Assembly (NCBI GenBank): GCA_945861315.1
Contig: CAMAUB010000043.1
Coordinates: 1 to 9,302, forward strand
Direction of reading: 5' to 3'
DNA: 9,302 bases
Source of the DNA: Chlamydia trachomatis
GTDB lineage: Bacteria; Chlamydiota; Chlamydiia; Chlamydiales; JAAKFR01
Both the position numbers and the translations under genes were made by a program. Shown here piece after piece: positions 1 to 6,039 of the stretch (position 1 is its first letter; every line of letters starts with the position of its first letter). The notes below the pieces were generated by a model. The model saw nothing but the letters and a program-made list of their open reading frames with translations, was not told the origin of the DNA and made no database searches.

Positions 1-193
1 AAACTTCATTTCCATCCCAGACAGGACCAATCGCATTGTAGCAAACACGTCTTTCAAAGTCATCTTTATGAAAAGGCATAAGGATCCCAACGCCAAGGTC
101 AAATCCATCAAGCATTGCATACTGCGCCATGGATACCATGATGATAATATACCAAAAAACCATAAATCCATATTCAGTACTGCTAACATCCAT
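1..193 (-). CDS. cydB: Cytochrome bd ubiquinol oxidase subunit II (5' part, cut by window edge)
   Basis: The first 64 codons are visible, read leftwards from an ATG at 193-191; the rest lies outside the window. Residues 27-37 read AMLDGFDLGVG, the first-helix block of CydB, and residues 56-64 read GPVWDGNEV, the signature before the second helix. CydB pairs with CydA in the inner-membrane quinol oxidase that reduces oxygen to water. The start is supported by an AGGAG ribosome-binding site five bases upstream. cydA lies on the same strand upstream, but 280 bases of repeat DNA separate the two genes, whereas they are normally nearly contiguous. cydB therefore has its own ribosome-binding site and possibly its own promoter. 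The identification is firm; only the extent is unknown. Confidence 0.93.
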   Translation of the reverse strand, partial: MDVSSTEYGFMVFWYIIIMVSMAQYAMLDGFDLGVGILMPFHKDDFERRVCYNAIGPVWDGNEV

Positions 194-198
194 ACTCT

Positions 199-203
199 CT
201 CCT
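199..203 (-). promoter_or_regulatory. Ribosome-binding site of cydB
   Basis: AGGAG on the minus strand, five bases from the cydB ATG. It fixes the start codon and lies just outside the 221-384 palindrome, so the insertion left the translation signal intact. Confidence 0.7.
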
Positions 204-220
204 AAGGGCTTGTAAGGTAA

Positions 221-384
221 TAGACCTCTTTCGAAATTCCATTTGCTTGTTAAAATTGCCTTTTTTGGCATCTTTGTGCCAAAATTTTTCGACTATGTGA
301 TCACACATGCTCTCAAAATTTTGACACAAATCTGCACAAAAAATGCTAATTTTATCAAACAAAGCGAATTTCGAAAGAGATCTA
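221..384. repeat. 164-base imperfect palindrome, MITE-like, between cydA and cydB
   Basis: The whole segment is one imperfect inverted repeat. The outer 19 bases at 221-239 (TAGACCTCTTTCGAAATTC) match the reverse complement of 366-384 at 18 of 19 positions. Similarity continues inward with small indels to a centre GTGATCAC at 297-304. Both edges are TA, as expected for an element that targets TA. No transposase is encoded; short readings on both strands are mirror images of each other. The compact size, matching termini and lack of coding suggest a miniature inverted-repeat element mobilised by a transposase elsewhere. The terminus resembles insertion-sequence ends, but I cannot assign a family from memory. 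It does not share the core of the repeats at 5876, 8802 and 9180. Confidence 0.75.
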
Positions 385-403
385 ATAAAGATTACGATTC
401 GGC

Positions 404-446
404 TAGCGCGAAAGCTCCCGCGGATCGACGATCGTAAATGGATCTT
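404..446. repeat. Half copy (left arm only) of the AAAGC-CCCG palindrome family
   Basis: Positions 407-437 (GCGAAAGCTCCCGCG, then a GATCG-ACGATCGTAAA block) match the left arm of the palindrome at 5876-6039 closely. The central AATATTAGAAATAT and the right arm are missing; the sequence runs instead into the 3' end of cydA. It is best read as a decayed or half-deleted copy. Together with the 221-384 palindrome it fills the cydA-cydB spacer (194-473), in which I find no gene. Confidence 0.6.
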
Positions 447-473
447 TTTGCGCATTTCCCGACTCACGATAAG

Positions 474-1850
474 TTACGTAAGATGTCTATTTTTTATTTT
501 ATATGGATCTCGATATTCATGAATAGCAGTCTCATCATGTGGTCCTTTCTTAATTGCTTTGTCTATAAGAAAAATAAACATGGAAAATACAAGAGCATAA
601 ATCAATACAAAGAGTATGAGCGAAAAGACCACCTGTCCAGCTACTACATTTTGCGAGACACCCTCTTTTGTACGCATCAGTCCATAGACTACCCATGGCT
701 GCCTTCCAATCTCTGCTGTGTACCAGCCCATTTGATTGGCAATCTGAGGGAAAAGAACCGAGAACACACAAAACCATTGAGCCCACCTCATTTTTTCAAA
801 TGTTCGACTGCGCCAAAAGGCAATCCAACCAAGAACACATGCTAAAAACATAAATCCCCACATAAATAGCATCCAATGGTAGGTTTGAAAGACAACTCCT
901 ACAGGTGGCCAAAGCTCTTGAGGAAATTGATCTAAACCTGGAACTGCCTTCCCAAATTGTCTATAGATAAGAAAAGAGAGCATCCCGGGAATAGAAATTC
1001 CTTTTGTCTCCCGATTTTTTTCACTTACAAATCCGGCAGCATAGAGTGGAGTATTCGCCTGAGTTTCAAACACCCCTTCCATTGCTGCAAGTTTAATGGG
1101 CTGAAGGTGAGCTACGTCACGTCCTGTTGAGTCTCCAGAAATTCCTTGAGCAATGACAACAATTGAACAGTAAATAAGCGAAATCATAAAAGTTTTGCGC
1201 GCAAATTCTAAATGCCGTCTTCGTATCAGGTAGTAGGCTGCAACTGACATAACTAGAAAAGCTCCTGCAAGCCATGCACCAAAAATGACATGAAAAAGGC
1301 GATTTACAGCGGAGGGGTTATTGATGACAGCCCACCACGAAGTGATCACTGCATGACGCGCAGGTCCCTCCCCTAAAATCTGGTAGCCTGCAGGCGTCTG
1401 CATCCAAGAGTTTGCCGCCACAATCCAAATGGCTGAAAAATGAGATGCAATTGATACCATAACTGTCGCAAAAAGGTGCATTTTAGGACCAATGCGATTC
1501 CATCCAAAAAGCAAAAGTCCAATAAAGCCCGACTCAAGGAAAAAAGCAAAAACTGCCTCTGCCCCCAAGATACTTCCAAAAACATCCCCCACAAAATGAG
1601 AGAAATTCCCCCAATTAGTTCCAAAAGCAAAAACTTGAACAAGTCCTGTTGCAACGCCTACTGCAAAAATAATTGCAAAAATATGAACCCAAAATTTTGC
1701 CATTTTCTCATAGATCGGATTCTTAGTAATCAGGTATGTTGATTCTACAAAGATCATCACCAAGCTAAGACCAATGGTCATTGGAGGGAAAATATAGTGG
1801 AACGCAATGTGAAATGCGAATTGGATCCTGGAAAGAAGCACGACATCCAT
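474..1850 (-). CDS. cydA: Cytochrome bd ubiquinol oxidase subunit I, short Q-loop type
   Basis: CydA carries the haems and the quinol site of the high-affinity terminal oxidase of the inner membrane. Numbering from the ATG at 1850 gives 458 residues. His18 and His187 match the E. coli haem ligands His19 and His186, and Met327 fits the haem b558 Met ligand. Glu98 and Glu106 match the conserved glutamates of the proton path. Lys253 and Glu258 in KLAAMEGVFETQ fit the quinol-binding loop, and GRQPW is at 382-386. The protein is about 60 residues shorter than E. coli CydA because the Q loop after residue 263 is short. The frame extends upstream to a TTG at 1859, but the ATG aligns with the family start and has GGAG ten bases upstream. 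Its 5' end overlaps folP head to head. The identification is firm. Confidence 0.96.
   Translation of the reverse strand: MDVVLLSRIQFAFHIAFHYIFPPMTIGLSLVMIFVESTYLITKNPIYEKMAKFWVHIFAIIFAVGVATGLVQVFAFGTNWGNFSHFVGDVFGSILGAEAVFAFFLESGFIGLLLFGWNRIGPKMHLFATVMVSIASHFSAIWIVAANSWMQTPAGYQILGEGPARHAVITSWWAVINNPSAVNRLFHVIFGAWLAGAFLVMSVAAYYLIRRRHLEFARKTFMISLIYCSIVVIAQGISGDSTGRDVAHLQPIKLAAMEGVFETQANTPLYAAGFVSEKNRETKGISIPGMLSFLIYRQFGKAVPGLDQFPQELWPPVGVVFQTYHWMLFMWGFMFLACVLGWIAFWRSRTFEKMRWAQWFCVFSVLFPQIANQMGWYTAEIGRQPWVVYGLMRTKEGVSQNVVAGQVVFSLILFVLIYALVFSMFIFLIDKAIKKGPHDETAIHEYRDPYKIKNRHLT
1783..1788 (+). promoter_or_regulatory. Candidate ribosome-binding site for folP
   Basis: GGAGGG nine bases before the GTG at 1797. 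It favours GTG 1797 over GTG 1809 and TTG 1821. Caution: on the other strand these bases encode the conserved Pro-Pro of CydA, so the match could be fortuitous. Confidence 0.4.
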
Positions 1851-2678
1851 AAAGGACAATCTCCGTTTAATACCGATTCAAATTTTGACTATCGCAAACC
1901 TTCCAAAAAAAAACTAGTCGGAATTGTAAATTGCACTCCAGACTCATTTTACGATGGTGGATTTCACAATGAGTTTGAGCATGCTGTTGCTCATGGAAAA
2001 AAACTTTTGGAAGAGGGAGCTGATATCATTGATATTGGGGGTGAGTCAACAAGACCTGGTTCAAAGCGCGTTTCTCTTGAAGAAGAGATAAGAAGAGTCA
2101 CTCCTGTCATTGAGGCACTTAATGGGGCGTTTATTTCTATTGACTCCTTTAAACCCGAGGTTGTTGAGGCTGCTATTGCAGCAGGGGCCACGATGATCAA
2201 TGATATCACAGGATGCTCAAATCCCAAAATGCGATCCATTGTCAAAAGCAGTAAACTTCCAGTCTGTATCATGCATATGCAGGGCACTCCTGCAACGATG
2301 CAGCAAAATCCCACCTATCAAAATAGTGTTGTAGGTGAAATCAAAGAATGGTTTTTACGCCAAGTTGATTTGATGGTAAGCGAAGGTATTGACCCAAAAC
2401 AGATTATTTTTGATCCAGGCATCGGATTTGGAAAGTCTATTAATCATAATTTTCAGATTATCAATGGATTAGAAGAATTTTCTGCTCTTGGATTCCCTCT
2501 TTATCTTGGACTTTCAAGGAAGTCTTTTATGCAAAAAATCTTGGGTCTGGATGCTAGCCAGGTGTTGCCAACAACGCTAGCACTAGGTACTATTAGCCTG
2601 CTAAGGGGCGTTGACTATCTAAGAGTCCATGACGTTAAAGAGCACCGTGAAATTCTCACGATCTTGGAGTACATGTGA
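1797..2678 (+). CDS. folP: Dihydropteroate synthase
   Basis: FolP joins 4-aminobenzoate to the pterin diphosphate in folate synthesis; it is the sulfonamide target and acts in the cytosol. The full set of TIM-barrel motifs is present: NCTPDSFYDGG at 45-55, GGESTRPG at 81-88, SIDSFKPEV at 114-122, NDITG at 135-139, MHMQGTP at 159-165, DPGIGFGK at 206-213, SRKSF at 240-244 and RVHDV at 276-280. The start is uncertain. There is no ATG in frame upstream of the first motif. The choices are GTG 1797, GTG 1809 or TTG 1821, all inside the antisense 5' end of cydA. GTG 1797 is given because GGAGGG precedes it; it adds about 20 residues to the usual N-terminus. The stop overlaps the cdaA start by four bases, so the two genes are translationally linked. 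Confidence 0.93.
   Translation: MERNVKCELDPGKKHDIHKGQSPFNTDSNFDYRKPSKKKLVGIVNCTPDSFYDGGFHNEFEHAVAHGKKLLEEGADIIDIGGESTRPGSKRVSLEEEIRRVTPVIEALNGAFISIDSFKPEVVEAAIAAGATMINDITGCSNPKMRSIVKSSKLPVCIMHMQGTPATMQQNPTYQNSVVGEIKEWFLRQVDLMVSEGIDPKQIIFDPGIGFGKSINHNFQIINGLEEFSALGFPLYLGLSRKSFMQKILGLDASQVLPTTLALGTISLLRGVDYLRVHDVKEHREILTILEYM
2666..2669 (+). promoter_or_regulatory. Ribosome-binding site of cdaA
   Basis: GGAG five bases before the GTG at 2675, inside the last codons of folP. It supports the GTG start and the ATGTGA stop/start overlap. Confidence 0.6.
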
Positions 2679-3457
2679 CATTTCTACACATCTTCATCCC
2701 CATTTTAGAGATTGTGATCATCACAGTGATGATTAATTATTTATTGAAAATTTTCTGGGGAACGCGGGCAATTGATGTTGTCTTTGGCTTTTTAGCGTTC
2801 CTCTTCCTCTTTTTCTTGGCCACATGGTTCAATTTTCCAGTCTTGGGCAAAATCATGCTCAACATTGTGAATGTCGCTGTGATTGCTGTTTTTGTCATTT
2901 TTCAGCCTGAAATACGTCTAGCACTCTCACGCGTTCGCTTTAAGGGGAGAAAAATTCGGGAGATTTACGAATTTGACCAATTCTTAGACCATTTAGCTTC
3001 AACAGTTTATCTATTTTCCGAAAAAGAGATTGGGGCCTTAATTGTCTTGGAAAACCAAGATAGCGTGCTTGAGTATACCAGTTCAGCCGTCAAACTAAAT
3101 GCTGATTTTTCTCCCGAACTTTTGGAATCGATCTTTATGACAACAACTCCTCTGCATGATGGAGCTGTTGTGATCCGAGAGACGACTATCTTGTCTGCTG
3201 GCACAATTTTGCCCCTAGCACAAGAGACAGCTCAATTGAGCAAAACAATGGGAACAAGACATAGAGCCGCGCTTGGCGTGAGCCAAAAGACTGATGCGCT
3301 AACAATTGTGGTCTCTGAAGAGACAGGAAAGGTATCAATTGCACGTGATGGAATTTTGACAAGAGGGATTAAAATTGACCGTTTTCGTGGGATTATTCGA
3401 AGTATTTTCACACCACCTGAGGTGCCAAAGAAATTTAAACTATGGATGATTGACTAG
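2675..3457 (+). CDS. cdaA: Diadenylate cyclase, membrane type (CdaA/DacA, YbbP)
   Basis: The enzyme condenses two ATP into cyclic di-AMP, the second messenger that controls osmolyte transport and cell-wall homeostasis; in Chlamydia it is called DacA. Three membrane helices (about residues 4-22, 33-51 and 58-77) precede a DisA_N catalytic domain. Its two signature blocks are intact: DGA at 162-164 within TPLHDGAVVI, and RHRAA at 195-199 within GTRHRAALG. The length of 260 residues is typical of CdaA. The GTG start overlaps the folP stop, and the stop abuts the cdaR start with no gap. The pairing with cdaR is the usual arrangement; glmM, the third member in Firmicutes, is absent here and folP stands upstream instead. 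The identification is firm and activity is likely. Confidence 0.95.
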   Translation: MTFLHIFIPILEIVIITVMINYLLKIFWGTRAIDVVFGFLAFLFLFFLATWFNFPVLGKIMLNIVNVAVIAVFVIFQPEIRLALSRVRFKGRKIREIYEFDQFLDHLASTVYLFSEKEIGALIVLENQDSVLEYTSSAVKLNADFSPELLESIFMTTTPLHDGAVVIRETTILSAGTILPLAQETAQLSKTMGTRHRAALGVSQKTDALTIVVSEETGKVSIARDGILTRGIKIDRFRGIIRSIFTPPEVPKKFKLWMID

Positions 3458-4693
3458 GTGAAGGAATCTTTTTATCGCATATTTGTGAAGAATTGGCCTC
3501 GGAAGCTAATCGCATTAATGTCAGCTGTTGTGATCTGGTTTTTAGTCAATGAGACAATTACGATCACCCGTACGATTCCGAATATTCCAGTGCGCATTAT
3601 CAATCTCCCTACTGATAAAACTGTGATTGGTCTTCTGCCAAATGGAATTTTAAAATATCGAATCTCCGTTTCAATCTCTGGAATTAAATCAACTGTTAAT
3701 GATTTACGCCCAGCAGATCTTGAGGTTGTGATCAATGGAGAGGGAAAAAAAGAGAGTTGGATTGCTACGATCGATAAAAAAGATCTGATAAGCAACACGG
3801 CTGACAAGGATTGGAAGAAAGACATCGCAGTTGTCACTGCCAATGATCTTTATATCAAAATGAGCAAACTTGTAACTGAGGAGATTCCACTTACAATCAA
3901 TAAACCGATTGGAGATCCTCCTAAAGGGTATCAATTTCTCGATATTTGGCCAAAATACCTCACTCAAAAAGTCAGTGGACCGCAAGAGCAGGTGCATACC
4001 CTTAAAGAGCACGGCCTTGAGGTAACTTTTAACCTTAACCGCATCTCAAAAGGAGAGCTTGATTCACTGCAATCTCTTGCAAAAACTGATGAGATCAGCT
4101 TTTTTATTCCTGATGCGTGGAAGATGGCAACACTCCCCTTCAAAGGAAATATTACAGAACCCTTCAATGATCCACGAGCGAAACTACTTCGAATAGACTT
4201 CCTTAAACAAGATCTTTTGGAGCTAGGTGTTGATCTGCCAATCACTATTTTCTTCCCAGTCAAATATAGCAAAACAATCAATCCAAGTACCTACTCGCTT
4301 GCACTAAATGACTTTGTTCAGAAGAAAAATGGGCTTAAATTGTTGATGATTCCGCTTTACGTCCGTGATGTGAGCCGACTTTTTCTCGAGATTGTGCGAG
4401 ATAACCTGCTTCTCACAATCATCGCCGTTCCAAATTCTGTTCAAGAAGATCTTAATTGGGCAGTAGAATTTATTGATGAAAAAGCACTTGAAGATGAGTT
4501 TGTAGCAGCATCTCTTAAGGAAATTGAATCAATTCACAGAGAAAATACCTCTTTCTCTCAATCAAGTGAAAGAGCTATTCGCTACCGCTTCCGTGACTAC
4601 TTACGCAATCTTGAGCTTTATACAGAAGATGGAAAATCCCTTCAGTTGAAAGCTCATCTTGGAGCAAGCACAATTGAGCTAGAAAAAGCGTGA
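3458..4693 (+). CDS. cdaR: YbbR-domain protein, CdaA partner (CdaR-like)
   Basis: CdaR proteins bind CdaA at the membrane and modulate cyclic di-AMP synthesis; the main part lies outside the inner membrane. The N-terminus has the typical opening, KNWPRKLIAL at 11-20, running into a single helix at about 16-31. YbbR-type beta repeats follow: residues 35-94 (IPNIPVRIINLP, later LRPADLEVVING) and 140-194 (EEIPLTINKPIGDPPKGYQF, later VSGPQEQV). Residues 250-411 match the repeat pattern poorly and form a mixed C-terminal part of unclear function. The GTG start directly follows the cdaA stop with no good ribosome-binding site, so translation is probably coupled. The last four bases overlap the glycosyltransferase start. 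The family call rests on the N-terminal half and on the neighbour. Confidence 0.85.
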   Translation: MKESFYRIFVKNWPRKLIALMSAVVIWFLVNETITITRTIPNIPVRIINLPTDKTVIGLLPNGILKYRISVSISGIKSTVNDLRPADLEVVINGEGKKESWIATIDKKDLISNTADKDWKKDIAVVTANDLYIKMSKLVTEEIPLTINKPIGDPPKGYQFLDIWPKYLTQKVSGPQEQVHTLKEHGLEVTFNLNRISKGELDSLQSLAKTDEISFFIPDAWKMATLPFKGNITEPFNDPRAKLLRIDFLKQDLLELGVDLPITIFFPVKYSKTINPSTYSLALNDFVQKKNGLKLLMIPLYVRDVSRLFLEIVRDNLLLTIIAVPNSVQEDLNWAVEFIDEKALEDEFVAASLKEIESIHRENTSFSQSSERAIRYRFRDYLRNLELYTEDGKSLQLKAHLGASTIELEKA

Positions 4694-5943
4694 AAGTTGC
4701 ACTTCTAAAAAGTCGCATTGAAAATCGTGGTGGTCTTGAAAAAGCAACAAAGACCTTAGCTACAGCTTTCCAACAAAGAGGATGTGAAGTTTCTTTACTA
4801 ACTACAGGAAGTGAGCATGGAATCAACCTAGAAACGGCGATTCGAGATGGCAAAGTGGTGCAAGATTTTGATGCAGAATCGCATAGGGCAGGGGACACAC
4901 ATTCCCAAATGGTGAAGGGGTCCCCTGCTCTATGCGATTATGGATCAAAAGATTGTATCAATTTGCCGTCTCCAATCGCCGTTTCTAGGATCAATGTCTC
5001 TTCAACCTCTAAATTTTCCCTCTACCACCACCTCAAGTTTGATGCAGCATGCCGCTTCTACCTCAAAAAAAATCCACACGATATCGTCTTTGGTATGGAG
5101 CGTAATCGTAGCCAAACTCACTACCGTGCCGGCTGCGGTGTTCATGCGGCCTATTTAGAACGAAGAAAGCTGTTTGAAGGAGCTGCCAAATTCTACCTAA
5201 ATCCTCTTCACCGCTTTCTTCTTAGCCAAGAAAAAGCTGCCTTTGAAGATCCAAATCTTCTCCGTCTTTTCACAAACTCCTATATGGTCAAAGAAGAGAT
5301 TCTATCTTACTACAGAGTCAAACCTGAAAAAATCATAGTTGTCCACAACGGCGTTGAATGGGATGAATTTGAAAAACCTTTTCAAGAAAAGAAAAAATCC
5401 GATTGCCCTACATTTTTGTTTGTAGGAAATGGATATCAAAGAAAAGGGCTAACCTACCTTCTAAAGGCTCTTCCAAGTGGGTGTCGCCTTCTTGTGGTTG
5501 GGAGGGAAAAAAATCTTTCCTACTTTCAAAAACTAGCTCCTAAAAATGTGACATTTTATGGACCTCAAGCTGACCTTATCCCTTTCTATCAAGTGGCCGA
5601 TGCCCTTGTGATTCCCTCTCTTTATGATCCATTTGCCAATGTGACGACAGAAGCGCTTGCAATGGGCGTTTATGTTGTCTCTTCAAAATTCAATGGTGGC
5701 CATGAAATTCTTAAACAAGAAACTGGATACATCATCGACGATCTTTTTTCAAAAGAGGCCATGGAGAGTGCACTCCAAACAGCTTTAACAACTTCAATTA
5801 ACCCCCTCTTAATTCGAAACTCAGTAAAAGCATTGGATTTTTCTTTCCAATTGAGTAAAATTGTCGATACAACATTATACCCAAACAACTTGAAAAATTG
5901 GATTTGGACTGACGTGAAAGCTCCCGCGATTGAACGATCGTAA
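4690..5943 (+). CDS. GT4 glycosyltransferase, WaaG/RfaG-like, with an in-frame palindrome
   Basis: This is a GT-B fold glycosyltransferase resembling E. coli WaaG, which adds the first hexose to the LPS heptose core; donor and acceptor here are unknown. Seen: GG at 14-15 in the N-terminal glycine loop, HNGVEWDEF at 219-227, FLFVGNGYQRKGL at 242-254, VVGREK at 269-274 and FYGPQADLIPFYQVADALV at 289-307. An acidic pair Asp313-x7-Glu321 replaces the usual Glu-x7-Glu. The order matches WaaG. Two oddities stand out. Residues 46-100 are encoded by a 163-base inverted repeat, and a stretch of similar length is missing from E. coli WaaG at this point. The last 21 or so residues and the TAA stop come from the repeat at 5876-6039. 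The GTG start overlaps the cdaR stop by four bases. The family is solid; the exact sugar step is not known. Confidence 0.82.
   Translation: MKVALLKSRIENRGGLEKATKTLATAFQQRGCEVSLLTTGSEHGINLETAIRDGKVVQDFDAESHRAGDTHSQMVKGSPALCDYGSKDCINLPSPIAVSRINVSSTSKFSLYHHLKFDAACRFYLKKNPHDIVFGMERNRSQTHYRAGCGVHAAYLERRKLFEGAAKFYLNPLHRFLLSQEKAAFEDPNLLRLFTNSYMVKEEILSYYRVKPEKIIVVHNGVEWDEFEKPFQEKKKSDCPTFLFVGNGYQRKGLTYLLKALPSGCRLLVVGREKNLSYFQKLAPKNVTFYGPQADLIPFYQVADALVIPSLYDPFANVTTEALAMGVYVVSSKFNGGHEILKQETGYIIDDLFSKEAMESALQTALTTSINPLLIRNSVKALDFSFQLSKIVDTTLYPNNLKNWIWTDVKAPAIERS
4827..4989. repeat. 163-base inverted repeat inside the glycosyltransferase gene
   Basis: The arms at 4827-4896 and 4920-4989 are 70 bases each. 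I count 60 of 70 positions matching as reverse complements, with no gaps. The outermost 16 bases (from CCTAGAAACGGCGATT) and the innermost nine (GCAGGGGAC) are perfect. The loop is 23 bases. The reading frame stays open throughout and yields residues 46-100 of the glycosyltransferase. The antisense strand encodes a similar peptide: SPALCD..SK.C..LPS.IAVSR appears on both strands. It does not share the core of the 5876, 8802 and 9180 family. It recalls Rickettsia palindromic elements, which insert in frame in genes, but that is only an analogy. Confidence 0.85.
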
Positions 5944-6039
5944 ACGACCCAATATTAGAAATATGGGGTCGTTTACGATCGTTCAAGCCCGGGGCTTTGA
6001 CGCAGTTGAAATTCCAATTTTTCAAGTTGTTTGGGTATA
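5876..6039. repeat. 164-base palindromic element, AAAGC-CCCG family, full copy between glycosyltransferase and htrB
   Basis: The arms at 5876-5950 and 5966-6039 flank a short loop that contains AATATTAGAAATAT. The outer 27 bases (starting TATACCCAAACAACTTG) and the inner 21 (starting TTGAACGATCGTAAACG) are perfect reverse complements; the middle carries the AAAGCTCCCG and CCCGGGGCTTT blocks with mismatches. The left arm encodes the last codons of the glycosyltransferase, including its TAA at 5941-5943. The right edge coincides with the A of the htrB ATG. In RNA it would form a very long hairpin within the operon, which could stall polymerase, attract RNases or mask the htrB start. Related copies lie at 8802-8965, at about 9180 onward, and as a half copy near 404. 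Confidence 0.88.

Noticed and set aside
183..467. Open frames on both strands across the cydA-cydB spacer (94 and 64 residues)
   Set aside because: They are the two mirror readings of the 221-384 palindrome, encode near-identical short peptides, have no ribosome-binding site and look unlike protein.
438..845. 135-codon plus-strand frame
   Set aside because: Lies entirely antisense to the conserved 3' half of cydA; its peptide has no recognisable domain.
1851..1910. Possible cydA promoter on the minus strand (TTGCGA and TATTAA)
   Set aside because: The spacing of about 19 bases and the poor matches are no better than expected in AT-rich sequence.
4575..4898. 107-codon minus-strand frame
   Set aside because: Its similarity to the glycosyltransferase peptide arises from the inverted repeat at 4827-4989; the remainder is antisense to cdaR.
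5941..5990. Reading the 5876 palindrome as a simple intrinsic terminator between glycosyltransferase and htrB
   Set aside because: No T run follows the stem on either strand, and copies occur in coding and non-coding places alike, so a repeat element explains it better.
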